64,000 nt of DNA, taken from NCBI GenBank assembly GCA_000525025.1, contig JCKJ01000001.1, positions 124,001 through 188,000 on the forward strand, in the 5' to 3' direction. The stretch is from Methylophilaceae bacterium 11. GTDB lineage: Bacteria > Pseudomonadota > Gammaproteobacteria > Burkholderiales > Methylophilaceae. The notes beneath the pieces were generated by a model. That model worked only from the letters and a program-made list of their open reading frames with translations. It was not told the DNA's origin and ran no database searches. This document shows positions 34,977 to 42,460 of this stretch, in pieces; positions within the stretch are counted from its first letter, which is position 1, and each line of letters starts with the position of its first letter. Position numbers and translations under genes: made by a program.

Positions 34977-36614
34977 ATGAGTGTATCTAAATCTTATACA
35001 AAACAAAAAGGCGCGATAGTCATCTTAGCTGCTTTTATTCTTGGATTAGCTGCAACCGCGTATTTGTTAAAAGTATTTAACCCAGAAAGTCTTAGAGTAG
35101 AGCAAAACAGGAAAACTAGTTTGGCATTGAACGAAGCGAAGCAGGCTTTAATTGCGTGGGCTGTTAGTAATACAATAAATCCGGGGCAGTTTCCATTTCC
35201 TGATAGAAACAATGATGGCAATTATGATGGAAGAAGCGACTGTCCTTCTCCAGTTTCTGCATTTTCTTACGCATTCTTAATTGGGCGTTTGCCAATCTAT
35301 GGCCAAACCAATCCGTGTGTTAGTCCTCAAACTGGTTTAGGGGTTAATGTACAAGATGGGCAAGGTAATCAGCTATGGTATGCGGTTTCGCGTAATTTGG
35401 TACATAAATACGATGCTCCAACCTCTAATCCCGCTATCAACCCATCTATTATTTTAACCCCTACCTATCCTTGGCTTAAAGTGTTTGATGGGAGTGGGGT
35501 GCTAATCTCTGACCGCGTAGCTGCAGTTATTATTTCGCCAGGAAATTCAATTGGCGCCCAAGATAGAGCAGCAGGCGTGGCGGACGCTAATCACTACTTA
35601 GATACATTTTTAATAGGCGCTACGGTTTTTAGTAATAGTGATTACAATAGTGCGGATGAGGATTTTGTGGTGATCCAAAGTAATGCAGATGTGAATGATC
35701 GGCTTACATATATCACTGCTGACGAGTTGATCTATGCTTTAGAAAAAAGGGTGCTGCAAGAGGCGAAGAATAAGCTGACAGCATTTTACGCAGCTAACAG
35801 TTATTATCCCTTTGCAGCAGGCTTTGGCTCAGTAGCTAATCAAAATCAGTGCATCCAAGGCAATCTTCGAGGATTACTCCCGGTAAATGCACCGAATAAT
35901 CATGTATGTACTTGTGCAGCTGCAGATAAAACCTGTCATTGCAGCTTTAGCATAGTAAGTTCGGCCTCGTTTACTAGAGATGATGATAGTTTTGTTCCAG
36001 ATGGTGCGGGAGTAAATAGTCCGACAGGCGCTTGCTCTGTGAGCCTTGCTGATACTAAGACTTGTAGTTGTAAAGGTGCAGGTGGTTGCAAGAGCTTAAC
36101 TGGCACAACCGATTACCAGTGTGATGCTTGTGGGGTTTGTGTTGCTACTGTGGACGGTATAAATAAATTTACTACCACAGGCGCATTTGCGGGTGATGCC
36201 GGCGCTTGCATTAGCAGTGCTAATCAGGCGAGTTGTGTGAGTGGCTCAGATGGTAGTTTTGCCCTTATAGCATGCAATGGTAGTCAACTGATGGGTGGGC
36301 TTTTGCCTGCATGGTTTACATCAAATCAATGGGAAAAATATATTGTTTACGCAGTATCAGGTGATTGCGTTTCATCCTCCACTTGCCTTTCAAATACCTC
36401 ACCTCCTAAAATAACAGTTGGGATAAATCCTAAGATAAATGCACTAGTTGCAGGATCCTTGGCCAATCCTAATGCTAGTTGCAGTATAGCGAGTTATCTT
36501 AATAGTGGCGAAAGTAGCAATATAAACGTAAGTAATGGAATACAAGATTCTCTATATCAAATGACGCAGCCTAGAACCTTGACCAACGGTGATCAGATAG
36601 TGGTGATCCCATGA
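34977..36614 (+). CDS. Pseudopilin-like protein with a cysteine-rich region
   Basis: The 545 residues begin with a short basic leader (QKGAIVILAAFILGLAATAYLL) that resembles a pilin N-terminal helix. A LALNEAKQALIAWAV stretch, shared in style with the next gene, and FPFPDRNNDG follow. From about residue 280 to 430 the protein is rich in cysteine (clusters such as VCTC, KTCHC, KTCSC, CDACGVC), about twenty in all. No type III prepilin cleavage signature with glutamate at position five is evident, so processing is uncertain. It overlaps the next gene by four bases. A minor pilin or tip adhesin is a reasonable guess. Confidence 0.6.
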   Translation: MSVSKSYTKQKGAIVILAAFILGLAATAYLLKVFNPESLRVEQNRKTSLALNEAKQALIAWAVSNTINPGQFPFPDRNNDGNYDGRSDCPSPVSAFSYAFLIGRLPIYGQTNPCVSPQTGLGVNVQDGQGNQLWYAVSRNLVHKYDAPTSNPAINPSIILTPTYPWLKVFDGSGVLISDRVAAVIISPGNSIGAQDRAAGVADANHYLDTFLIGATVFSNSDYNSADEDFVVIQSNADVNDRLTYITADELIYALEKRVLQEAKNKLTAFYAANSYYPFAAGFGSVANQNQCIQGNLRGLLPVNAPNNHVCTCAAADKTCHCSFSIVSSASFTRDDDSFVPDGAGVNSPTGACSVSLADTKTCSCKGAGGCKSLTGTTDYQCDACGVCVATVDGINKFTTTGAFAGDAGACISSANQASCVSGSDGSFALIACNGSQLMGGLLPAWFTSNQWEKYIVYAVSGDCVSSSTCLSNTSPPKITVGINPKINALVAGSLANPNASCSIASYLNSGESSNINVSNGIQDSLYQMTQPRTLTNGDQIVVIP

Positions 36615-37411
36615 CATCTTTACGTTACAGAAGTAGTGGTTTTACGCTTGTAGAGATTGCTATCGTATTGGTTATCTTTGGACTGATTATGTCTGCGCTA
36701 TTTGTGCCACTACGCGCCCAACGTGAGCAAGCTGCATTAACGCAAACTATTAATGCTATGGATAATGCCAAACAGGCATTGCTAGCATTTGCACAAGTTA
36801 ACGGCAGGCTGCCATGTCCAGCTACTGCTACCAATTTCATAAAAGATACAGATGCTGGTAGCTTTGGAATGGAAAACCCATTAGGTGGTACAAGGAACAT
36901 CACACCGCCATTGCCAGCAGTGCCAAATTGTGCTGCGTATGTTGGGTTTTTGCCTGCAGCTACACTAGGTTTGCAACCTGTGGATGGTAGTGGTTTCGCG
37001 CTAGATGCTTGGGGCAACAGAATTAGGTATGCAGTTACGTCTGTTGACAGCAGTGCTACTTGTGGAGGCGACACCGCACCTGATTTTACTACTGCTGGTA
37101 ATATGAGTGTAGTTGGCTTGAGTTGTTTAGCTCCAAATTTAAGAGTCTGTAGCACGTCAGTTGTGGCTAATTGCTCAGTTGCTGTGAATTTAATTAATAA
37201 TGCTGTGGCTGTAGTTTACTCAACAGGAGCAACGGCGGTATTAGGTAGCGCAGGAAAAGCAGATGAATCAGAAAATTTAAATATCGATACTATTTTTGTG
37301 AGTCACGATATTTATCAAGGCGATACTCCCAACGAGTTTGATCATATTGTCACTTGGATATCGCCTTATGTGCTCTATAACGCTATGATTCAGGCAGGTC
37401 AATTGCACTAA
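36611..37411 (+). CDS. Prepilin-type pseudopilin
   Basis: The 266-residue protein has a clear type IV prepilin signature: short basic leader then SSGFTLVEIAIVLVIFGLIM, with glycine at the cleavage site and glutamate at mature position five. The body contains AKQALLAFAQVNGRLPCPA and a DAWGNRIRYAVT motif typical of type II secretion-like pseudopilins. It overlaps the preceding cysteine-rich gene (ATGA) and is the last gene of the MSHA-like cluster. A minor pilin of the complex is likely. The major pilin is not in this window. Confidence 0.82.
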   Translation: MTSLRYRSSGFTLVEIAIVLVIFGLIMSALFVPLRAQREQAALTQTINAMDNAKQALLAFAQVNGRLPCPATATNFIKDTDAGSFGMENPLGGTRNITPPLPAVPNCAAYVGFLPAATLGLQPVDGSGFALDAWGNRIRYAVTSVDSSATCGGDTAPDFTTAGNMSVVGLSCLAPNLRVCSTSVVANCSVAVNLINNAVAVVYSTGATAVLGSAGKADESENLNIDTIFVSHDIYQGDTPNEFDHIVTWISPYVLYNAMIQAGQLH

Positions 37412-37416
37412 CTCCT

Positions 37417-38160
37417 ATGAATGATCTTCAACTACTACGTTACAGCCGTCACATTCTATTGCCGCAAATTGAATATGATGGCCAAGACAAGCTCACGCAA
37501 AGTCATGTGTTGATTGTGGGAGCCGGCGGGTTGGGCTCGCCAGTGGCCATGTATTTGGCAGCCAGTGGGGTGGGTACACTCACCATTTGTGATTTTGATG
37601 CGGTGGATTTAACCAATCTGCAGCGGCAGATTATTCACACCACGCAGTCTGTGGGTACCAATAAGGCAGTGTCTGCGCAACAAGCGATATTTGAAATAAA
37701 TCCGGATGTGTTGGTGCACACTGTCCAGCAAAAATCCACGGAATCTGAAATGGCGGCACTAGTTGCACAAGCCGATGTTGTTGTTGATTGTTCAGACAAT
37801 TTTGCTACGCGTTACGCACTCAATCGTCTATGTTTTCAGCACAAAACACCTTTGGTATCTGGTGCAGCCATTCGGTTTGAAGGGCAGATTGCTGTGTTTG
37901 ATTTCCGTCATGCTGCAAGCCCGTGTTATCACTGTTTGTATCCGGATACCGGTAGCGATCAGGAAATGCGTTGCGCGGATAACGGTGTATTTGCGCCGCT
38001 GGTGGGTATGATAGGTACCGCGCAAGCGGCAGAAGCATTAAAGTTGTTGCTGAATATTGGTGAATCGCTGCAAGGGCGTTTGTTGCTATTGGATGCGCTG
38101 ACGGCGGAATGGCGTACGATTAAACTAGCACGCGATGCTGCTTGTACAGTGTGTGGCTAA
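37417..38160 (+). CDS. moeB: MoeB/ThiF-family sulfur-carrier adenylyltransferase
   Basis: The 247-residue protein is an E1-like enzyme: a nucleotide-binding GAGGLGSPVAMYLAASGVG, DFDAVDLTNLQRQIIH, RFEGQIAVF, a catalytic-type cysteine in MRCADNGVFAP, and two CxxC zinc motifs (CYHC and CTVC). It would adenylate the C-terminal glycine of MoaD or ThiS for molybdopterin or thiamine synthesis. It lacks a rhodanese domain. A separate TusA/rhodanese cluster lies about 10 kb away. The start is five bases after the pseudopilin stop, so it may share the pilus transcript. A hairpin overlaps its stop codon. Confidence 0.92.
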   Translation: MNDLQLLRYSRHILLPQIEYDGQDKLTQSHVLIVGAGGLGSPVAMYLAASGVGTLTICDFDAVDLTNLQRQIIHTTQSVGTNKAVSAQQAIFEINPDVLVHTVQQKSTESEMAALVAQADVVVDCSDNFATRYALNRLCFQHKTPLVSGAAIRFEGQIAVFDFRHAASPCYHCLYPDTGSDQEMRCADNGVFAPLVGMIGTAQAAEALKLLLNIGESLQGRLLLLDALTAEWRTIKLARDAACTVCG

Positions 38161-38180
38161 ATCTAGATGCTTAGCCACAC
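38151..38180. terminator. Bidirectional hairpin between moeB and the SPFH gene
   Basis: GTGTGGCTAA (38151-38160) and TTAGCCACAC (38171-38180) are perfectly complementary 10-bp arms around a 10-base loop. The left arm includes the TAA stop of moeB. The genes converge here, and the structure is suited to end transcription from both sides, though no long T-run follows. Confidence 0.6.
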
Positions 38181-38192
38181 CTTATAGCGCTA

Positions 38193-39038
38193 CTACTTAC
38201 CGCCACCCACTAGATTTTTCACTGCACTGATAATATCTCCGGGGACAACAACCAGTTTACTATTGTTGGATTCCGCCATTTTCTGCATGGTCTGAATATA
38301 GCGGTCGCCCAATAGAAAAGTCGCCGAAGTATTGTTTTCTTTGACAGCGTCAGTAATCAGTCGGATTGCTTCAGAGGACGCTTTAGCTGCCACTAGTTGT
38401 GCTTCCGCATCTTTACGCGCTGCTTCTAAGCGCGCTTCTGCATTTAAAATCAGCGATTGTTTTGCGCCTTCGGCTTCTGTCACAACTGCCACACGCTCAC
38501 GCTCTGCCGCTGCTTGTCTTTCCATGGCTTCTTGCATATTGGGTGAAGGCTTGATGTCTTGAATCTCGACAGATTTTACTGTGAGTCCCCAATCCAATGC
38601 TTCATCTGCAATCGCCGTTTTTAATTCAGCTTTAATGCGATCACGCGAGGTGAGGGCTTGGTTTAAATCCATGCCGCCAATAATAGAGCGTAAGGAGGTT
38701 TGCACCATATTGCGCATGGCTTCACGGAAATTCTCAATGCCATAGACTGCGCGTTCAATGCTCGATACTTTAATAAACGCCACGGCATTGGCCAAAATCA
38801 CAGCGTTGTCGCGCGTAATCACTTCCTGCTGTGGCACATCTAAAATGATGTCTTTGGTGGTGACTTTGTAGCTTACCTTGCTGAATAACGGATTGATGAC
38901 GTGTAAGCCTGGGCTGAGTACCCCGGCAAATTTACCTAAGCGCTCTACTACCCACTCTTCACCTTGGGGCACAATGCGTACGCCTTTGATGATGGCAACA
39001 ATCACTAGAAGTATAAGAATAATACTAAATTCTGGCAT
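38193..39038 (-). CDS. SPFH/band-7 membrane protein, QmcA-like
   Basis: The 281 residues have one N-terminal membrane helix (FSIILILLVIVAIIKG), the SPFH core (VPQGEEWVVERLGKFAGVLSPG, then QQEVITRDNAVILANAVAF) and a helical C-terminal region rich in Ala and Glu (EAMERQAAAERERVAVV). It is the size of QmcA/stomatin-like proteins, which form ring-shaped oligomers in membrane microdomains and associate with FtsH-type proteolysis. The gene pairs with an NfeD-like gene 33 bases upstream on the same strand, the standard SPFH-NfeD operon. Confidence 0.92.
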   Translation of the reverse strand: MPEFSIILILLVIVAIIKGVRIVPQGEEWVVERLGKFAGVLSPGLHVINPLFSKVSYKVTTKDIILDVPQQEVITRDNAVILANAVAFIKVSSIERAVYGIENFREAMRNMVQTSLRSIIGGMDLNQALTSRDRIKAELKTAIADEALDWGLTVKSVEIQDIKPSPNMQEAMERQAAAERERVAVVTEAEGAKQSLILNAEARLEAARKDAEAQLVAAKASSEAIRLITDAVKENNTSATFLLGDRYIQTMQKMAESNNSKLVVVPGDIISAVKNLVGGGK

Positions 39039-39071
39039 GACGAGATTCCTTATAAGAGATGCAGTAATGGG

Positions 39072-39515
39072 TTACGAATGTGCGATGACTCTGAGCATAT
39101 TGCCTTCAACCGCAGTGACTTGCGCTTGCTGGCCGACTTCTAATGACACAGTGCTAATGGCAGTCCATTCACGGCTGCCCATCACACCTTGTGTAAACTG
39201 AATCACCCCATTTTGGGTTGGGCCACATGCTTGTGTAATCGTACCAATCCGTCCGATTTCTTCGCCCTGAGATTGTCCCACACGCGAGTGTGTTTCGGTT
39301 TTTTTATAATAGCGCTTCCAAATGACCAACGCGGTGACGGAAAGCAGTGCGTACATGGCAAATTGAATACCATAATGCAAGTTAGGGTATGCCCAAACTG
39401 CAACGGCCATACATAAGGCGGAAATGCCAAACCATAATAAATAGATAGTGCCTGTAGCCATTTCTGCGGCAAGTAGTGCAAGGCCCAGTGCTCCCCATAT
39501 CCACATTGTTTCCAT
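39072..39515 (-). CDS. NfeD-like membrane protein
   Basis: The 147-residue protein has two hydrophobic N-terminal segments (about 8-65) and a C-terminal OB-fold of NfeD type (EEIGRIGTITQACGPTQNG, VGQQAQVTAVEGNML). I start it at the ATG at 39515, because the minus strand reads AAAAGGAATGTAGC just before ATGGAAACA, a good ribosome-binding site. The longer frame would add a doubtful LLLLKRN extension. NfeD proteins partner SPFH proteins and may organise membrane domains; the SPFH gene lies directly downstream. Confidence 0.88.
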   Translation of the reverse strand: METMWIWGALGLALLAAEMATGTIYLLWFGISALCMAVAVWAYPNLHYGIQFAMYALLSVTALVIWKRYYKKTETHSRVGQSQGEEIGRIGTITQACGPTQNGVIQFTQGVMGSREWTAISTVSLEVGQQAQVTAVEGNMLRVIAHS

Positions 39516-39693
39516 TGCTACATTCCTTTTCAGCAGTAAAAGCACATGAATCTTAGCATTATTTTAAATAGGCTTGCCGAGATGCAGGTTTATTTAATGA
39601 ATTAATTTGAAATGGTTGCAAATTACGAACGATATGTGGACAATGGATAAGATTCTCGATATAACTCACTCATTTATAACGAATAAAAAATTA

Positions 39694-40923
39694 ATGGCGA
39701 CTTCTTTCAAGCTTATATTGCCCGACGATAGAATTGAGCGTCTACAGTACATTCGACGCATGTTTCCACAAGCCAAAGGTAGGAACCTGATTGATGCATG
39801 GCAAGGCGGTAGAAAGCAAGCTTTCGCGCGTCTACAAGCAGTAAATGCCAGTGCTTACGGGCGTAACCGCAATTTTATCAATGGTGCCGTCACCCGTTTA
39901 TCCCCTTATTTACGCCATGGCTGTTTGACGGTAAAAGAAACTGTGGACCATATTCAGCAGCACTTTGGTAAGCAGGGTGCCAAGCTGGTGGAGGAGTTGG
40001 CCTACCGGGATTTCTGGCGTCAAAACTGGTACCGACATGGCAATGCCATCATGAGCGATATGGAAGAGCCGAAAGTTGCGCTTGGAAATAATATGCTGCC
40101 CGCGTTTATTCCACAGGGGATCACCGGCTTGCCCTGTATGGATGAAGTGGTCCGTGAACTGCTCAACGAAGGCTATGTGCATAACCACGGGCGTATGTGG
40201 TTTGCCGCATATATTATTCACTGGTTAAAGGTAGATTGGCGTAGAGCTGCCGATTGGTTTGAAGCACAATTGCTGGATGGTGATAAGGCTTCGAATCACT
40301 TGTCTTGGCAATGGGTAGCCAGCACGTTTAGCTCAAAACCTTATTATTTTAATAAAGAAAACCTAGCGCGATTTACGGGTGAAAAATACTGCGCTACTTG
40401 CAAAATAGAGTGTCCATTTGATGATAGTTACGAAAATCTTCATCAAAGGATTTTTAGCGATGATGGGCCTATCGTCACCAAAACTTATCCGGTCAACATG
40501 CCAGAGAAGGCGCCTATTTCTAAACACTCCTCGGTGAGTGTGTATGTGCACGATGAAATGCTTTCGTCCACTAATCCGCTGACCAAATTGGCCATGCCTA
40601 AAGTCTTTGTTTTTGATGAGGCGCTGTATGACCATTGGCCCCTCAAGCGCATTCAATTTATGGCAGATTGCCTGAGTGAAATGCCCAATGTGGATGTTTG
40701 GCTGGGCGATACGCGCACGGTGCTGCAAGAGTTGGGCGTAGGGCAGGTGATTTCACAAAATACGCCCAACTTGCAGGTCAAAGCGTTATTGGCGCCGTTT
40801 AATCCTATCTGGCAAGAAGAGGAAAAGCTCACGCATGTAGAGCTCAGTTTAAAACGCCTAGCCAGATTTACCCGCTATTGGGAAAAAGTGCAGCCGGATA
40901 TCTTGGGCGAGCAAACTGCTTAA
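39694..40923 (+). CDS. Photolyase/cryptochrome-like FAD protein with permuted domain order
   Basis: With the ATG at 39694 (the open frame begins at 39607) the protein has 409 residues. Its first 230 or so residues contain the FAD-binding photolyase core: TRLSPYLRHGCLT, ELAYRDFWRQNWYRHG, VHNHGRMWFAAYIIHWLKVDWR and LSWQWVAST. The antenna-binding alpha/beta domain that normally precedes it is missing at the N-terminus. Instead the C-terminal 110 residues look like such a domain (KVFVFDEALYDHWPLKRIQFM, DVWLGDTRTVLQELGVGQVI). Three cysteines lie at about 233, 236 and 240 (CATCKIEC). DNA-repair activity is inferred from the FAD core. No strong ribosome-binding site fixes the start. Confidence 0.8.
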   Translation: MATSFKLILPDDRIERLQYIRRMFPQAKGRNLIDAWQGGRKQAFARLQAVNASAYGRNRNFINGAVTRLSPYLRHGCLTVKETVDHIQQHFGKQGAKLVEELAYRDFWRQNWYRHGNAIMSDMEEPKVALGNNMLPAFIPQGITGLPCMDEVVRELLNEGYVHNHGRMWFAAYIIHWLKVDWRRAADWFEAQLLDGDKASNHLSWQWVASTFSSKPYYFNKENLARFTGEKYCATCKIECPFDDSYENLHQRIFSDDGPIVTKTYPVNMPEKAPISKHSSVSVYVHDEMLSSTNPLTKLAMPKVFVFDEALYDHWPLKRIQFMADCLSEMPNVDVWLGDTRTVLQELGVGQVISQNTPNLQVKALLAPFNPIWQEEEKLTHVELSLKRLARFTRYWEKVQPDILGEQTA

Positions 40924-40947
40924 TCGTTAACATAAAGGGGATTCGGG

Positions 40948-41514
40948 ATGCCGATTGTATTGCTGGTTATTGGTGTGATGGTGCTGCTGTATATTATTAC
41001 GGTGTACAACAGTTTGATTACCATTCGCCACAATGTGGAAAAAGCATGGTCGAATATTGATGTCCTATTAAAGCAGCGTAACGAAGAGCTGCCTAAGTTG
41101 ATTGATACCTGTAAAGCCTATATGGCGCATGAATCTCAAACGTTAGAAAAAGTGGTGCAAGCGCGTATGGGGGTGACTCAAGCGCTCAAGTCACATTCAG
41201 CAGCGCAGTTAAGTCAGGCAGAATCGTCTTTACTTTCTAGCATTGGTGGGCTTTATGCAGTGGCCGAAAACTATCCAGATTTAAAATCCAATCAAACATT
41301 TCTCAATCTACAACAGCGCATTACAGGTCTAGAAAATCAAATTGCAGACAGACGCGAGTTTTACAATGACTCTGTGAATGTCAATAACGTGCGTATCGCA
41401 CAGTTTCCAGATTTAATCGTGGCAAGATTGTTCAACTTCCAGCGTGCTGATTTATTGCAGTTTGCGGCAGATGAGCTGAAAGATGTCGATGTCAGTGCAC
41501 GTTTTAACGCCTAG
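40948..41514 (+). CDS. lemA: LemA-family protein
   Basis: The 188 residues begin with a membrane anchor (IVLLVIGVMVLLYIITVYNSL) and the LemA-type helical body: RHNVEKAWSNIDVLLKQRNEELPKL, then YPDLKSNQTFLNLQQRITGLE and RREFYNDSVNVNN. All are signature blocks of the family, which forms helical bundles at the membrane with an unknown role. A GGGG-containing leader (AAAGGGGATTCGGG) precedes the ATG. It is followed 18 bases later by a GIDE-domain gene, a pairing seen repeatedly in proteobacteria. Confidence 0.92.
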   Translation: MPIVLLVIGVMVLLYIITVYNSLITIRHNVEKAWSNIDVLLKQRNEELPKLIDTCKAYMAHESQTLEKVVQARMGVTQALKSHSAAQLSQAESSLLSSIGGLYAVAENYPDLKSNQTFLNLQQRITGLENQIADRREFYNDSVNVNNVRIAQFPDLIVARLFNFQRADLLQFAADELKDVDVSARFNA

Positions 41515-41532
41515 CATCAGGCGTTAACTGTA

Positions 41533-42435
41533 GTGTTTCAGCGCCTTAAAACGCAGCGTTTCAATTTGATTTGCCTAGGGTTGATGCTAGCCGTGGCAAT
41601 GCTAGGCTATGTCAACCATGTGCCGCGTATCTATTGGCTGTACATCGCGCTCTTTGGCATATTGGTTTGTATGTTGGCCAGTGTGTTTCATTATTGGCGC
41701 TTTCTTAAGATGAGCGAAGCGCCAATTTCAAGTATCGCCAGTGCCGCACAAGGTTATGTTGAGCTATACGGTCAAGCCCGTACAGAAAAACCATTAAAGA
41801 CGCCGTATCATGGCATTCCCTGTGTCTGGTTTCGTGCTTGGGTATTTTCAAATCAGCAGGGCAACCATCAATCCCATCAACTGCTGGATAATCGCCTGCT
41901 TGATTATCAAGAAAGCCGCTCTCCTTTTGTATTAGAGGATGAGAGTGGTCAATGTGTAGTAAACCCTGACGGTGCTGAGGTCATTTATTACGAGGCGCGC
42001 ACGTGGCGTAAAAATAATCACCGCTATGTGGAAGAGTACTTGCCCGCCCACCAGTCTATTTATGTGATCGGTGTGTTAGACACACGAAAAGACGCGCTAG
42101 ATTCAGCCAAGCTAAATAAGGAAGTAAGCGCACACTTAAAGGCGCTAAAACAGCAGCCATCACGCCTGTTGAACCTATACGACCATGATTTAAATGGTGA
42201 GATCGATCTGCACGAGTGGGAGCTGGCGCGGCAAGATGCGATCTGGCAAGTGCAGTCAACGCATGCCATGCAAGCGCATACCGCTGGTTTTGAATTGGCC
42301 AAGCCAGCAGGCCAGCAATTGTTTTTAATTTCTGCAAAATCTCCATTACAGCTACGTAAAAACCATCTGCAATGGTTGGGCGTGTTTATCTCTCTGCTTA
42401 CATTTTTTGTTGCGGCCTACATGAAGCTTGCATAA
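41533..42435 (+). CDS. GIDE-domain membrane protein with an EF-hand
   Basis: The 300-residue protein has two N-terminal hydrophobic segments (about 11-58) and one C-terminal segment (about 280-298). Between them is a GIDE-type domain as in mitochondrial MULAN-like E3 proteins (AQGYVELYGQARTEKPLKTPYHGIPCVWFRAWV, about residues 75-200), but no RING finger. At about 217-228 is DHDLNGEIDLHE, a canonical EF-hand loop with D, D, N, I and E at the expected positions. Calcium sensing at the membrane is thus possible. The GTG start lies 18 bases after lemA. The biological role is not known. Confidence 0.78.
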   Translation: MFQRLKTQRFNLICLGLMLAVAMLGYVNHVPRIYWLYIALFGILVCMLASVFHYWRFLKMSEAPISSIASAAQGYVELYGQARTEKPLKTPYHGIPCVWFRAWVFSNQQGNHQSHQLLDNRLLDYQESRSPFVLEDESGQCVVNPDGAEVIYYEARTWRKNNHRYVEEYLPAHQSIYVIGVLDTRKDALDSAKLNKEVSAHLKALKQQPSRLLNLYDHDLNGEIDLHEWELARQDAIWQVQSTHAMQAHTAGFELAKPAGQQLFLISAKSPLQLRKNHLQWLGVFISLLTFFVAAYMKLA

Positions 42436-42460
42436 AAGACTTTAGCGCGCCTATGTTAAA

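Noticed and set aside
39607-39693. 29-residue N-terminal extension of the photolyase-like protein from a TTG start
   Set aside because: It has no photolyase similarity and no ribosome-binding site; the ATG at 39694 directly precedes the FAD domain, though the choice is not certain.
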